Assembly (NCBI RefSeq): GCF_014779555.2
Contig: NZ_CP094357.1
Span: 4,960,001 to 5,024,000 of the forward strand
Reading direction: 5' to 3'
Origin: Lysobacter capsici
GTDB taxonomy: Bacteria; Pseudomonadota; Gammaproteobacteria; Xanthomonadales; Xanthomonadaceae
DNA length: 64,000 nt
The notes below the pieces were generated by a model that was given only the letters and a program-made list of their open reading frames with translations, did not search any database and had not been told where the DNA came from. This document shows positions 17,189-27,856 of this stretch, piece by piece. Position numbers and translations under genes: made by a program. Position 1 is the first letter of the stretch. The number at the start of each line of letters is the position of its first letter.

Positions 17189-20100
17189 ATGCACAAACTT
17201 ACAAGCCGCGCGCTCGCGGCGGGGATCGCTTTGGCGTTGGCCTCGGCCGGCGATGCTCAGGCCCAGGTGGTCATTTCCCAGGTCTATGGCGGCGCGGGGA
17301 CCGCCACGACCGGATACAACGCGGACTTCATCGAGTTGCACAACAACGGCGACGCCGCCGTCAGCCTCAACGGCTGGAGCGTGCAATACGCGCAGAACAG
17401 CGGCAACTGGCTGCGCACGCCGCTCAGCGGCAGCATCGCCGCCGGCGGCTATTACCTGATCCGGCAAGCCAGCGGCGCCGGCAACCTGAGCCTGCCGCCG
17501 GTCAACGCCAGCGGCGGCATCGCGATGACGCCGGGCCAGGGCAAGGTCGCGCTGGTCGCGAACAACATCACCTTGAGCGCGGCCTGCCCCACCGGCCTGA
17601 TCGATTTCGTCGGTTACGGCGCGGCCAATTGCGCCGAAGGCGCCGCGCCGGTCTTGTCCGCGTCCAATGCCGGCGCGCAATTGCGCAAGAACGGCGGCTG
17701 CACCGACAGCCAGGTCAACGCCGCCGATTTCATCGTCGCCACCGCCAAGCCGCGCGGCGGCACCGCGCCCAGGCTGGTGTGTTCGAGCTGGGCGCCGCCG
17801 GTGCTGACCGCGAGCGTGGGCGAGATCGTCGAAGGCGATTCGGGCTACGCCGATGCGCTGATCACGCTGCGGCTGGATCGTCCGGCCGGCGCCGACGGCG
17901 TGGCATGGAGCGTGTTCACCACCGCCGGCGGCAGCGCCTCGCCGGCCGGCGATTACCTCGCGATCAACAAGTCGGGAACCATCGCGCCGGGACAGACCGA
18001 AGCCAGCGTCGTGTTGCCGATCAAGGGCGACACCGTGGCCGAAAGCGACGAAACGGTGAACCTGCAGATCAAGATCGCCAACGGCGCGATCACCGCCAAC
18101 GGCGATTACCTCGACCTCGTCGCGAGCATTCGCGACAACGACCGCGCTCCGCCGCCGACGCTGACGGTGTCGCCGGTCGCGCGCGAGGAAGGCGACGAAG
18201 CCATCACGCCGTTCGAGTTCGAGTTGCGGCTGGATCGTCCGGCCGGCGCCGGCGGCGTCGCGTGGAGCGCGCTCATCCTGCCCGGCGGCAGCGCCGTGCC
18301 GGGCGAGGACTACAACGCGATCGACCCCAGCGGCGTCATTCCCGCCGGACAGAGCAGCGCCCGCTTCGTGCTGCCCGTGCTCGGCGATCTGCATTACGAA
18401 GCCGATGAAACCGTCAACCTGCGGATCAAGGTCGCGTCCGGCGCGGTCGCCGCCAACGGCGATTACCTCGACACCCAAGCCACGCTGATCAACGACGACC
18501 TGCGCGTCACGCCGATCCACGAGGTGCAGGGCCGCGACGCGGTGTCGCCGTTGCGCGATCAATGGGTGATCGTCGAAGGCATCGTCACCTCGGTGGTCAA
18601 GGACGGGTTCTTCCTGCAGGCCGACGCCGGCCAGGCCGACGCCGATGCGGACACCTCCGAAGGCGTGTTCGTGCAGACCGCGTCGGCGCCGTCGCCGCAG
18701 TGGCGCGCGCAGCGCGTGCGCGCGAGCGGCACGGTGATGGAGTTGATGAGCCCGGGTGACCATCCGCAGCGCGAATCGATGACCGCGATCGGCGGTTCGC
18801 CCTCGGTCACCCAACTGAGCACGATGCCGGTCATGTTGCCGCCGCCGGTGAGCCCGTTGTTGCCGGACTACCACATCGGCGCGCGCGGTTACGAGCAATA
18901 CGAAGGCATGCGGGTGATGTTGCCGCAAACGCGCGTGGTCGGACCGACCGGCGCGATCACCGACATCGGCACGGGCCACAGCGTCAGCGACGGGCGCTTT
19001 TACGTCGTCGACGGCGGCCAGAATCCGGCCGCGCCCTTCGTCGCGCCCGAGCGCGAACCGGGCACTCGTTATCCGGTGTATTGGCAGGGCCAGTTCCAGG
19101 GCTGGCTGCCGCGTTGGGACGGCAATCCCGAAGTGCTCGGCGTCGACAGCGCCGCCGCCGGCCATGCGCCGATCGACCTGTCCACCGGCGCGCCGATCGG
19201 CGGCCTGATCGGACCGCTCGATCATCGCAGCGGCCGCTACAGCATCGTGCTGGACGCCGATGCGCCGACCTGGCTGCCGCCGCCATCGCCGCCGACGCCG
19301 TCGGTGGTCGCCGCGGGCGCGCCGGACCAGCGCGCGACCACGCTCGCGCATTACGACCTGCGCGATCTGTTCGATTTCAGCAGCCCGCCCGGTTCGGGCC
19401 AGCCCGCGCCGATGCCGTTCGCGCTGGAACGGCGGCTTGGCAAGATCTCGCGCGGCATCCGCGAAAACCTGCGCATGCCCGACATCGTCGCGATCGGCGG
19501 GGTCGAGAACGAGCTGTTGCTGCAGCGTCTGGCCAACCGCATCGACAGCGATGCCATGAGCGACGGCCAGCCCGCCGCGCAGTACCGCGCCATCGCCCCG
19601 CCCGGCAACGATCCGAACGCGACCAACCTCGGCTTCCTGGTGCGCAGCGACGCGATCGTCAACGTCGGCGCGCGGGTGATCGTGGACAAGATCAAGCAGC
19701 TCGGTTCCGACGCCTTCGCGCAGGCGCCGGGCGGCGGCATGATCGCGTTGTTCGATCAACCGCCGCTGGTCATCGACACGCGCAGCAACTACGCCGACGG
19801 CAGCGCATGGCGCGCGCGCATCGTGCTGGTGCGGTTGCAGTCGCTCGACGGCATCGACGCCGACAGCGTGCGGGCCGAGCGTCTGCGCGAACGTCGCCGC
19901 GATCAGGCCCAGTTCCTGGCGCAATGGGCGCAGCAGCAGCAACACGCCGCCGATGCGTTGCCGCTGTTGTTCCTCGGCGATTTCCAGGCGCATGCGTTCA
20001 ACGACGGCCTGGTCGATCCGGTCGGCATGATGATCGGCCAACCCAGCGATCCGTTGCTGACGATGGTCGCGCACGACGGCGCCGACCAGGTCGAACCGGA

Positions 20101-20770
20101 CTTGATCGATCTCACCGCGACTCAGGCCCAGGCCCAGCGCTACTCGTCGATCGACCAGGGCAGCCGGCAGGAACTGCAGCACGTGCTGGCCGATGAAAAC
20201 CTGCTGATGCAGACCGAGTCGATCGCGCTCGAACGCGTGCGCATCAACGCCGACTTCCCGGCGCAATGGCGCGACGACGAGGCCAGCGCGATACGCGGCG
20301 GCGACACCGACCCGGTGCATGTGCGGCTGGTGCCGCGCGAAAAGGCGTCGTTGCGGGTGTGGGCGCAACGCTCCGCGCCGAGCCATCGGGTCGGCGAGTC
20401 GATGCAGCCGACCTTCACCGCGCAGGTGCAAAACCTCGGTCCGCAGGTCGCCCGGCAGGTCGGCCTGGGCCTGGCCCTGTCGGAGCCGGTCGAGCCGCTG
20501 TGGGTCAACGTGCATTCGTCCAACTGGACCTGCGAGCCGCCGGTGACCGCCGACGGCCGCACCAGCGTGGCCTGCACCGGCCTGAACGTCTCGCCGCAAG
20601 GGCCGTCGAGCAACGCGGTGAGTCTGAGCTTCTCGGCCACGCCCGAGCGTGCCGGCCGCTCGATCACGCTGTCCACGTCGGTGGTGTCCTCGGCGCTCGA
20701 TGCCGATCCGTCCGACAACGCCGCCCAGACCTCGATCGAAATCCTGCCCGCCCCCGCGCCGCAGCCGTGA
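17189..20770 (+). CDS. Secreted nuclease-like protein (ExeM/NucH type), catalytic residues lost
   Basis: 1193 residues, preceded by AAGGGG. Order: Sec signal peptide (1-25, cut after AQA); lamin-tail domain ([11 protein letters not shown]...DFIELHNNG, 26-150); two Calx-beta domains (about 205-320 and 324-435); an OB-like region; an endonuclease/exonuclease/phosphatase domain (about 715-1050); a C-terminal DUF11-like domain. The layout is that of extracellular DNases acting on extracellular DNA. Compared with the next gene, four active-site positions are changed: Arg882 for His, Gln933 for Asn (GDFQ), Gln997 for Asp and Thr1040 for His (GDTDP). It probably does not cut DNA and may bind substrate or partners instead. 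Confidence 0.85.
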   Translation: MHKLTSRALAAGIALALASAGDAQAQVVISQVYGGAGTATTGYNADFIELHNNGDAAVSLNGWSVQYAQNSGNWLRTPLSGSIAAGGYYLIRQASGAGNLSLPPVNASGGIAMTPGQGKVALVANNITLSAACPTGLIDFVGYGAANCAEGAAPVLSASNAGAQLRKNGGCTDSQVNAADFIVATAKPRGGTAPRLVCSSWAPPVLTASVGEIVEGDSGYADALITLRLDRPAGADGVAWSVFTTAGGSASPAGDYLAINKSGTIAPGQTEASVVLPIKGDTVAESDETVNLQIKIANGAITANGDYLDLVASIRDNDRAPPPTLTVSPVAREEGDEAITPFEFELRLDRPAGAGGVAWSALILPGGSAVPGEDYNAIDPSGVIPAGQSSARFVLPVLGDLHYEADETVNLRIKVASGAVAANGDYLDTQATLINDDLRVTPIHEVQGRDAVSPLRDQWVIVEGIVTSVVKDGFFLQADAGQADADADTSEGVFVQTASAPSPQWRAQRVRASGTVMELMSPGDHPQRESMTAIGGSPSVTQLSTMPVMLPPPVSPLLPDYHIGARGYEQYEGMRVMLPQTRVVGPTGAITDIGTGHSVSDGRFYVVDGGQNPAAPFVAPEREPGTRYPVYWQGQFQGWLPRWDGNPEVLGVDSAAAGHAPIDLSTGAPIGGLIGPLDHRSGRYSIVLDADAPTWLPPPSPPTPSVVAAGAPDQRATTLAHYDLRDLFDFSSPPGSGQPAPMPFALERRLGKISRGIRENLRMPDIVAIGGVENELLLQRLANRIDSDAMSDGQPAAQYRAIAPPGNDPNATNLGFLVRSDAIVNVGARVIVDKIKQLGSDAFAQAPGGGMIALFDQPPLVIDTRSNYADGSAWRARIVLVRLQSLDGIDADSVRAERLRERRRDQAQFLAQWAQQQQHAADALPLLFLGDFQAHAFNDGLVDPVGMMIGQPSDPLLTMVAHDGADQVEPDLIDLTATQAQAQRYSSIDQGSRQELQHVLADENLLMQTESIALERVRINADFPAQWRDDEASAIRGGDTDPVHVRLVPREKASLRVWAQRSAPSHRVGESMQPTFTAQVQNLGPQVARQVGLGLALSEPVEPLWVNVHSSNWTCEPPVTADGRTSVACTGLNVSPQGPSSNAVSLSFSATPERAGRSITLSTSVVSSALDADPSDNAAQTSIEILPAPAPQP

Positions 20771-20825
20771 CCACCGGCCGCGGCGTCCACCGGCGCCGCG
20801 GCCCGACGCAAGGCCCGGATGTTTC

Positions 20826-20851
20826 GCCCCCGGCGCGAGCCGGGGGTTCTT
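20826..20851 (+). terminator. Probable terminator after the first nuclease-like gene
   Basis: The hairpin CCCCCGGC-GCGA-GCCGGGGG is followed by TTCTTG, 56 bases after the stop codon. The T tract is short. Confidence 0.6.
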
Positions 20852-21035
20852 GCTGCGTCGCAGCATGCGCGGGCCGGCGCTCGCGCGGGCCGCCTGACTG
20901 CCTGTGCCCGGGCGGTTGCGGGCAGGCCCAGCGTGACCGGCGTCATGCTCCTGCAACGCCAAAAAGTGAGTATTGATGCACAATCCAGCCGTCTGCGACC
21001 GGGGAGGTCGGGCAGACGCTCACATGGGGAACCAC

Positions 21036-24000
21036 ATGGACAAGCGCACGAGCCGCCTTTTGGCGGCGGCGGTATTGACCTTAGCGGCGGCCGGTTCGGC
21101 GCAGGCGCAGGTCGTGATCAGTCAGGTCTACGGCGGCGGCGGCAACAACGGCGCCCGCTACAAGAGCGATTTCATCGAGCTGCACAACAACGGCGCCAGC
21201 GCCGTCGATCTGAGCGGCTGGAGCGTGCAGTACAACTCGTCCGCCGGCACCGGCGCCTGGCAGCGCACCACGCTGACCGGCTCGATCGCGCCCGGCGGCT
21301 ACTACCTGGTCAAGCAGGCCGACGGCACCGGCGGCACCGACGTGCTGCCCACGCCCGACGTGGTCGGCACGATCGCGATGTCCGGCACCTCCGGCAAGGT
21401 GGCGCTGGTCAACAACGCCACCGCGCTCAGCGGCGCCTGCCCGGCCGGCCGCATCGACACCGTCGGTTTCGGCGGCGCGGCGACCTGCTCGGAAGGCACG
21501 CCGACCGCGAACACCGCCAACGCCACCGGCGCGGTGCGCAAGAACAACGGCTGCACCGACACCGACAACAACAGCGCCGACTTCGACATCGTCGAACCGA
21601 CCCCGCGCAACAGCGCCGCGCCGGCCTTCGCCTGCGCCGGCGGCAACCAGCCGGTGCTGTCGGTCGCCGACGTCTCGCTCGACGAAGGCAACAGCGGCAC
21701 CGTCTCGTTCGTCTTCAACCTGAGCCTGAGCCAGCCGGCCGGCGTGGGCGGCGTGGCCTGGTCGGCCTCGACCGTCGACGGCACCGCCACCGCGGGCAGC
21801 GACTACGTCGCCCTGACCGGCGCCACCGGCACCATCGCCGAGGGCCAGAGCTCGGGCACGGTGACGGTCACCGTCAACGGCGACGCCGTCCAGGAACCCA
21901 ACGAGACCTTCCAGTTGCGGGTCCAGGTCACCAGCGGCGGCCTGCCGGCCCCGCCGGCGTTCGCCCAGGCCACCGCGACCATCGCCAACGATGACGTGAC
22001 CCTGGTGCCGATCCACGACATCCAGGGCAATGGCGCGACCTCGCCGCTGACCGGCCAGACCGTGACCTTCCAGGGCGTGGTCACCGGCCGCAAGAGCAAC
22101 GGCTTCTTCGTCCAGGCCAGCGACGCCGAGGCCGACGCGGATCCGGCGACCTCCGAAGGCATCTACGTGTTCACCAGCACCGCGCCGACCGCGGCGGCCA
22201 CGGTGGGCAACCGCGTGCGCGTGAGCGGCACCGTGGTCGAGTTCATCCCGACCGCCGACCTGGGCCAGCTGCCGCTGACCGAGATCAGCTTCGCCACCTA
22301 CACCCAGACCGGCACCGACACCCTGCCGGTGCCGGTGGTGCTGCCGCAGGTGCTGCCGACCTCGCCGCTGGACGCGCTGGAACGCTTCGAGTCCATGCGC
22401 GTGGCGATCGACAGCTTCACCGTGACCGCGCCGACCAAGGGCAGCACCAACGAGCCCAACGCGACCGGCACCAGCAACGGCATCTTCCACGGCGTGATCG
22501 GCAGCGTGCCGCGTCCGTTCCGCGAGCCGGGCATCCAGCCGGGCACGCCGATCCCGGGCGGCGGCACCTCGCCGCCGATCCCGCGCTGGGACGGCAACGC
22601 CGAGCTGATGACCGTCGACAGCGACGCGCTCGGCGCGCCGAAGCTGGAAGTGGCCAACGGCGCGGTGATCACCGGCATGACCGGCCCGCTGGATTACGGC
22701 TTCCGCCGCTACACCCTGCTGATCGATCCGGGCGCGACGGTCAACGTCACCCCGGGTCCGGCGCCGCACGCGGCGGTGGACACGGTCGACCCGAATGCGG
22801 TTTCGGTCGCCGGCTACAACCTCGAGCGCTTCTTCGACACCGTTAACGACCCGGCGATCGGCGAACCGATCCTGACCGCGGCCGCGTACGAACTGCGCAA
22901 GAAGAAGGCCTCGCTGGGCATCCGCGATTTCCTCAAGACCCCCGACATCCTCGGCACGGTCGAAGTGGAAAACCTGACCGTGCTGCAGGACCTCGCCGCG
23001 CGCATCAACAGCGATGCGGTGGCCGCCGGCCAGCCGAACCCGAACTACGTCGCGTACCTGATGGAAGGCAACGACGTCGGCGGCATCGACGTGGGTTACC
23101 TGGTCAAGACCGGCGAAGTACTGCCGGGCAAGCCGCGCGTGCAGGTCGTGTCGGTCACCCAGATCGGCAAGGACACGCTGTGGACTGAACCGGCGGGCGG
23201 CAGCAGCCTGCTCAACGATCGTCCGCCGCTCGCGCTCGATGCGATCGTGCATTACGCCGACGGCCGCGACTTCCCGCTCAGCGTGGTGGTCGTGCATCAG
23301 CGTTCGCTCAACGGCGCGGAAACCGACGATGCCGACGGCCAGCGCATCCGCGCCAAGCGTCAGCGTCAGGCCGAGTTCCTGGCGACCTACCTCAACCAGC
23401 GTCAGACCGACAACCCGTCCACCCGCCTGATCGTGCTCGGCGACTTCAACGCGTTCGAATTCAACGACGGTTACGTCGATGCGATGAACGTGGTCACCGG
23501 CACGCCGAGCGCGGACAACACCACCGTGGTGCCCGGCGACGGCGCCGATCTGGTCAATCCCGACCTGATCAACCTGGCCAGCATCACCGAGCCGAGCGAG
23601 CGCTATTCGTTCGTGTTCGACGGCATGGCGCAGAGCCTGGACCATGTGCTGGTCAACGAAGAGATGGTCGTCAGCACCAGCCGCATCGTGCCGGCGCACG
23701 CGCGCATCAACGCCGACTTCCCGGAGGTCAACCGCAACCTGGCCGACTCGCCCTCGCGCCTGTCCGACCATGATCCGGTGGTGACCTATCTGTTCCCGCG
23801 CGAAGTCGCCGACATCGCGGTCAGCGCCGGCGCGTTGCCCGATCCGGTGCCGGTGGGCCAGCCTTACGGTTACGCGGTCAACGTGCGCAATCAGGGCCCC
23901 GGCCTCGCCACCGCGGTCGGCCTGGGTCTCGCCCTCGACGCCGAAGTGCCGTCGCTGACCGTGACCCCGTTCGCCCAGGGTTGGACCTGCGATGCACCGC

Positions 24001-24527
24001 AGATCGCCAACGGCAAGACCTCGGTCGCCTGCAGCAAGGCGCAGCTGGCGGTGAACACTCAGGACACCTTCTCGCTGTCGGCCACCGCCACCGCCGATCT
24101 GGCCGGCAAGACGGTCAAGCTCGCGGTCGCCGGCAGCACCACCTCGCAGGACCCGGTCGCCGCCAACGACAGCGCCGAAGCCTCGGTCGCCATCGTCGCC
24201 GCCGGTCCGCCGGCCACGCCGATCAGCAACGGCCAGAGCGTGCTGGTGTCCGGCGCGGCCAACGAAGCGCGCGTGTACCGCATCGACGTGCCGGCCGGTG
24301 CGCGCAACCTGCGCATCGTCACCGTCGGCGGCAGCGGCGACATCGCCCTGTACGCCAAGCGCGGCAGCGCGCCGACCGCGAGCGACTACGACCAGCGTTC
24401 GATCCGCACCGGCAACAACGAAGTGATCCTGATCGGCGCGCCGCAAGCCGGCAGCTGGTTCATCACCGTGCTCGGCGGTTCGACGGCCTTCGCCAACGTG
24501 TCGCTGCGTCCGAGCTTCGTGCCCTGA
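21036..24527 (+). CDS. Secreted extracellular nuclease, ExeM/NucH type, with C-terminal PPC domain
   Basis: 1163 residues from the ATG at 21036 (preceded by GGGGA; an ATG at 21024 is possible). Order: signal peptide ending GSAQAQ; lamin-tail domain; one Calx-beta domain (about 206-320); OB-like region; nuclease domain (about 586-926); DUF11-like domain; and a C-terminal pre-peptidase (PPC) domain (about 1060-1160, VYRIDVPAGARNLRIVTVGG). The catalytic set is intact: His754 (VVVHQRSLNG), Asp803/Asn805 (GDFNA), Asp869 (SLDHVLV) and His912 (SDHDPV). It is expected to degrade extracellular DNA or RNA with divalent metal. It is paralogous to the gene 265 bases upstream but has one fewer Calx-beta domain. 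Confidence 0.9.
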   Translation: MDKRTSRLLAAAVLTLAAAGSAQAQVVISQVYGGGGNNGARYKSDFIELHNNGASAVDLSGWSVQYNSSAGTGAWQRTTLTGSIAPGGYYLVKQADGTGGTDVLPTPDVVGTIAMSGTSGKVALVNNATALSGACPAGRIDTVGFGGAATCSEGTPTANTANATGAVRKNNGCTDTDNNSADFDIVEPTPRNSAAPAFACAGGNQPVLSVADVSLDEGNSGTVSFVFNLSLSQPAGVGGVAWSASTVDGTATAGSDYVALTGATGTIAEGQSSGTVTVTVNGDAVQEPNETFQLRVQVTSGGLPAPPAFAQATATIANDDVTLVPIHDIQGNGATSPLTGQTVTFQGVVTGRKSNGFFVQASDAEADADPATSEGIYVFTSTAPTAAATVGNRVRVSGTVVEFIPTADLGQLPLTEISFATYTQTGTDTLPVPVVLPQVLPTSPLDALERFESMRVAIDSFTVTAPTKGSTNEPNATGTSNGIFHGVIGSVPRPFREPGIQPGTPIPGGGTSPPIPRWDGNAELMTVDSDALGAPKLEVANGAVITGMTGPLDYGFRRYTLLIDPGATVNVTPGPAPHAAVDTVDPNAVSVAGYNLERFFDTVNDPAIGEPILTAAAYELRKKKASLGIRDFLKTPDILGTVEVENLTVLQDLAARINSDAVAAGQPNPNYVAYLMEGNDVGGIDVGYLVKTGEVLPGKPRVQVVSVTQIGKDTLWTEPAGGSSLLNDRPPLALDAIVHYADGRDFPLSVVVVHQRSLNGAETDDADGQRIRAKRQRQAEFLATYLNQRQTDNPSTRLIVLGDFNAFEFNDGYVDAMNVVTGTPSADNTTVVPGDGADLVNPDLINLASITEPSERYSFVFDGMAQSLDHVLVNEEMVVSTSRIVPAHARINADFPEVNRNLADSPSRLSDHDPVVTYLFPREVADIAVSAGALPDPVPVGQPYGYAVNVRNQGPGLATAVGLGLALDAEVPSLTVTPFAQGWTCDAPQIANGKTSVACSKAQLAVNTQDTFSLSATATADLAGKTVKLAVAGSTTSQDPVAANDSAEASVAIVAAGPPATPISNGQSVLVSGAANEARVYRIDVPAGARNLRIVTVGGSGDIALYAKRGSAPTASDYDQRSIRTGNNEVILIGAPQAGSWFITVLGGSTAFANVSLRPSFVP

Positions 24528-24564
24528 TCGCGATCGACTGATCCATCGCTGCATGCGGTACCTG

Positions 24565-24594
24565 GACCCCGGCCTTGCGCCGGGGTCTTTTTTT
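24565..24594 (+). terminator. Rho-independent terminator after the nuclease gene
   Basis: GACCCCGGC / GCCGGGGTC stem followed by seven T residues, 38 bases after the stop codon. Confidence 0.92.
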
Positions 24595-25359
24595 GCCTCG
24601 ACGAACGCGTCGAGCGAATGCCGTGTCGCCGCGATGCGCCGTCGCGATCGCCGCGCGCCTGAACCAACCTTGCAAGCCTCCGATCTGATCGCGTTGCCGA
24701 TCGTGTCGCGCGCCAAGCTCGCACCTCATCCGACGCGCACACTTCGTTCGTCCGATCCGTCGCCCCACCGCGATGCTTGACCGCTTTGCCGCAACAGGCC
24801 GCTGCGCAAGCGTCGCCGCGTACGAACTGTCATCGATATCCATACCGCGCCGTGCTGTTCGGTTCCGCGCAGGATCGAAACCAAGTCACATTCAGCAAGA
24901 CGATTCACGATGCGTCGCGACACGCGCAAGCCGCGCGGACACGGCGCGCGACTAGCGCAAACCTGGCTGGCGCGCAAATTCGCGTCGCTCACGCAAGTCG
25001 CGACGCCATAACGAAATTCCGATCCGTCATCGCCCGCGCGCCGCGTTTGAATTCCGGGCGAGTTCACGAAATCGGTGATTTCGCCGCAAGCCGCCCGACG
25101 CCTAGCGGTTTTCCGCGCGCAATGCATGCCGCAGCGCGCAACGGCGCTTAACACGCGTTTGGGTATCATCCGCGCCATGACGCAGCGCCCCAGGCCCGGA
25201 TCGAAGGCCGCGGGCGCTGCGGCTTTAGCCCGGCCCGGCTGACTCCGCACTGGAACGGAGCGACCGGACCCAGCCGTCTGAAGCTGACCAGCGCGCCCGG
25301 CACTGGATCCGGGACCGGAACGATTCGGACCTCATCCCCACCCGTGAGGACCCTCCCCG
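24595..25359. other. Gene-free region upstream of the 2-oxoacid dehydrogenase operon
   Basis: About 765 bases between the nuclease terminator and the E1alpha start. Frames on both strands give Arg/Ala/Ser-rich strings without recognisable domains or ribosome binding sites, so no gene is called. The last 120 bases are presumably leader of the operon. No riboswitch or clear promoter could be assigned. Confidence 0.5.
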
Positions 25360-26433
25360 ATGACCGTCGCCGCGACGTTCGAAATCGAATACCTGCAATA
25401 CCTCGGTGCCGACGGTAAACCCGTCGCCGAGATCCCGGCCGCGTTCAAGGACGCCAACACGCTGCTGCCGCTGTTCAAGCAGATGCTGTTCGTGCGCACC
25501 TTCGATACCAAGGCCATCGCCCTGCAACGCACCGGCAAGCTCGGCACCTATGCCGCCTGCCTGGGCCACGAAGCCACCCATGTCGGCATCGGCGCATCGA
25601 TGCAGCCCGACGACGTGTTCGCGCCGAGCTATCGCGAATACGGCGCCCAGTTCATGCGCGGCGTGCAACCGCGCGAAGTGCTGATGTACTGGGGCGGCGA
25701 CGAACGCGGCAACGACTTCGCCGGTCCGCGCAAGGACTTCGCCTGGTCGGTGCCGATCTCCACGCAGTGCCTGCACGCGGCCGGCGCCGCGCTGGCGTTC
25801 AAGCTGCGCAAGGAACAAAACCTCGCGGTCGCCTGCTGCGGCGACGGCGGTTCGTCCAAGACCGACTTCTACGCCGCGCTCAATTCCGCCGGCGCGTACG
25901 AACTGCCGCTGATCCTGTGCGTGATCAACAACGGCTGGGCGATCTCGGTGCCGCGCAAGGCGCAGACCGGCGCCAAGACGCTCGCGCAGAAGGGCCTGGC
26001 CGGCGGTCTGCATTGCCTGCAGGTCGACGGCAACGACCTGATCGCCGTGCTCGAAGGCATGCGCCGCGCCGCCGAACTGGCGCGCAGCGGCGGCGGCGGC
26101 AGCGTGATCGAATTCCTGACCTACCGTCTGCACGACCACACCACCGCCGACGACGCGCGCCGCTACCGCGACGATGCCGAGGTCAAGGACGCGTGGACGC
26201 GCGATCCGATGCCGCGCCTGCGCACCTATCTCACCGATCAGGGCGTGTGGAACGAAGAACTCGAAAAAGCCTGGGCCGAAGAATGCGGCAAGAAGGTCGA
26301 CATCGAGATCAACGCCTACCTGGAAACGCCGGTGCAGCCGGTGGAAGCCATGTTCGATTATCTGTACGGCGACATGCCCGCGGATCTGCAAGCGCAGCGC
26401 GCCGAAGTACTTGCTCTGGAGGGTCGTCGATGA
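25360..26433 (+). CDS. pdhA: 2-Oxoacid dehydrogenase E1 component, alpha subunit
   Basis: 357 residues, preceded by GAGGA. The thiamin diphosphate motif is GDGGSSKTDFYAALNSAGAY...LCVINN. Other family blocks are GTYAACLGHEATHVGIGASM, PSYREYGAQFMRGV and the phosphorylation-loop-like YRLHDHTTADDARRYR. Together with the beta subunit it decarboxylates pyruvate or a branched-chain 2-oxoacid and transfers the acyl group to E2 lipoate. Sequence alone does not decide between these substrates; the alpha2beta2 arrangement fits both. Its stop overlaps the next start (ATGA). Confidence 0.93.
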   Translation: MTVAATFEIEYLQYLGADGKPVAEIPAAFKDANTLLPLFKQMLFVRTFDTKAIALQRTGKLGTYAACLGHEATHVGIGASMQPDDVFAPSYREYGAQFMRGVQPREVLMYWGGDERGNDFAGPRKDFAWSVPISTQCLHAAGAALAFKLRKEQNLAVACCGDGGSSKTDFYAALNSAGAYELPLILCVINNGWAISVPRKAQTGAKTLAQKGLAGGLHCLQVDGNDLIAVLEGMRRAAELARSGGGGSVIEFLTYRLHDHTTADDARRYRDDAEVKDAWTRDPMPRLRTYLTDQGVWNEELEKAWAEECGKKVDIEINAYLETPVQPVEAMFDYLYGDMPADLQAQRAEVLALEGRR

Positions 26434-27461
26434 ACGTCGCGACGAAAGCCAACGTGGATACGAGTCAGCCGGTCGCCACGCCCGCCGCGATCACCCTGAT
26501 CGAAGCGATCACTCAAGCGCTCGCTTACGAGATGCGCCACGACAGCACCGTGCTGGTGCTCGGCGAGGACGTCGGCGTCAACGGCGGCGTGTTCCGCGCC
26601 ACCGCCGGCCTGCAGCAGATCTTCGGCAGCGAGCGCGTGCTCGACACGCCGCTGGACGAAACCACCATCGCCGGCCTCACCGTCGGCCTGGCCGCGCAGG
26701 GCATGAAGCCGGTGGCCGAAGCGCAGTTCGACGGCTTCGTCTATCCGATGCTCGATCACATCATCTGCCACGCCGCGCGTTTCCGGCACCGCACCCGCGG
26801 CCGCCTGACCTGCCCGATGGTGCTGCGGGTGCCGTGGGGCGGCGGTATCCGCGCGCCGGAACATCACAGCGAAGCCAACGAGTCGTTGTTCACCAACGTG
26901 CCGGGCCTGCGCGTGGTGCTGCCGTCCTCGCCCGCGCGCGCTTACGGCTTGTTGTTGGCCGCGATCCGCGATCCCGATCCGGTGATCTTCTACGAACCCA
27001 AGCGCATCTACCGCCAGTACAAGGAAGTGGTCGCCGACGACGGCGAAGCGCTGCCGCTGGACGTTTGTTATGTGCTGCGTGATGGCACCGACATCACCCT
27101 GGTCAGCTGGGGCGCGCAGGTCAAGGAAACCCTGGAAGCGGCCGAGAAACTGGCCGGCGAAGGGATCAGCTGCGAAGTGATCGACGTCGCCACGCTCAAG
27201 CCGCTGGACTTCGCCACCATCGCCGAATCGGTCGCCAAGACCGGCCGCTGCGTGATCGTGCACGAAGCCCCGCGCACCGCCGGCTTCGGCGCCGAGATCG
27301 CCGCGCGCCTGGCCGAGGAGTCGATGTACGACCTGCTCGCGCCGGTCGAACGGGTCACCGGCTACGACACCCACATCCCGCTGTTCCGCCTGGAAATGAA
27401 GTACCTGCCCAGCGTCGACAAGATCGTCGCGGCGGCCAAACGCGCGCTCGGCCATGGCTGA
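26430..27461 (+). CDS. pdhB: 2-Oxoacid dehydrogenase E1 component, beta subunit
   Basis: 343 residues, translationally coupled to E1alpha by a 4-base overlap. Family blocks: LVLGEDVGVNGGVFRATAGL, DTPLDETTIAGLTVGLAAQG, PVAEAQFDGFVYPMLDHIIC and a C-terminal transketolase domain with EVIDVATLKPLDFATI and VIVHEAPRTAGFGAEIAARL. The glutamate of GEDVG activates thiamin diphosphate in partner enzymes. Its last 8 bases overlap the start of the SH3 protein gene, so all four genes of the cluster are one operon. Confidence 0.94.
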   Translation: MNVATKANVDTSQPVATPAAITLIEAITQALAYEMRHDSTVLVLGEDVGVNGGVFRATAGLQQIFGSERVLDTPLDETTIAGLTVGLAAQGMKPVAEAQFDGFVYPMLDHIICHAARFRHRTRGRLTCPMVLRVPWGGGIRAPEHHSEANESLFTNVPGLRVVLPSSPARAYGLLLAAIRDPDPVIFYEPKRIYRQYKEVVADDGEALPLDVCYVLRDGTDITLVSWGAQVKETLEAAEKLAGEGISCEVIDVATLKPLDFATIAESVAKTGRCVIVHEAPRTAGFGAEIAARLAEESMYDLLAPVERVTGYDTHIPLFRLEMKYLPSVDKIVAAAKRALGHG

Positions 27462-27816
27462 GATGCGCGCGCTCGTGGTCGCCGATTACCGCACCAGGTA
27501 CCACGACCCCATCCGCTTCGACGCGGGTGAGATCGTGCACTTGGGCGAACGCGACCACGAGTGGCCCGCTTACGTGTGGACCCGCCTGGCCGACGAACGC
27601 GCCGGCTGGGCGCCGTGCGATCTGCTGCGCCCGCTCGACGCCGAGCGCGCCGAAACGCTGGCCAGCTACGACGCGCGCGAACTCGACGTGTCGGTCGGCC
27701 AGTCGCTGCGGCTGCACGACGAACTCGGCGGCTGGTGGTGGGCGCAACGCGAGGACGGCGCTCAGGGCTGGGTGCCCGCGCGCCATCTGCAAGTCATCCA
27801 GGACGATGCGTCGTGA
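27454..27816 (+). CDS. Tandem SH3-domain protein in the dehydrogenase operon
   Basis: 120 residues forming two SH3-like domains: residues 4-60 (RALVVADYRTRYHDPIRFDA, GEIVHLGE, WPAYVWTRLADERAGWAPCD) and 66-115 (TLASYDARELDVSVGQSLRL, WWWAQREDGAQGWVPARHLQ). Both show the ALYDY-like start, the WW/W-x-x-A stretch and the G-W-(V/A)-P pattern of eukaryotic-type SH3 folds. No signal peptide, so it is cytoplasmic. The gene overlaps E1beta by 8 bases and precedes E2 by 40. A role as assembly or interaction module of the complex, perhaps binding the Ala/Pro linkers of E2, is inference. Confidence 0.8.
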   Translation: MAEMRALVVADYRTRYHDPIRFDAGEIVHLGERDHEWPAYVWTRLADERAGWAPCDLLRPLDAERAETLASYDARELDVSVGQSLRLHDELGGWWWAQREDGAQGWVPARHLQVIQDDAS

Positions 27817-27856
27817 CGCCGCGTCCCAATTCCCTATTTCAGAGACGAACCCGTTT

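Noticed and set aside
16994-20983. Very long minus-strand open frame upstream of tryptophan dioxygenase
   Set aside because: It is antisense to the first nuclease-like gene, has Arg/His/Ala-rich composition and no domain; it is open only because of high GC.
21081-24716. 1211-codon minus-strand frame opposite the second nuclease gene
   Set aside because: Composition is that of a shadow frame, and the sense strand encodes a clear multi-domain secreted protein.
24726-25250. 174-codon minus-strand frame upstream of the dehydrogenase operon
   Set aside because: Arg/Ser/Ala-rich without signal, domain or ribosome binding site.
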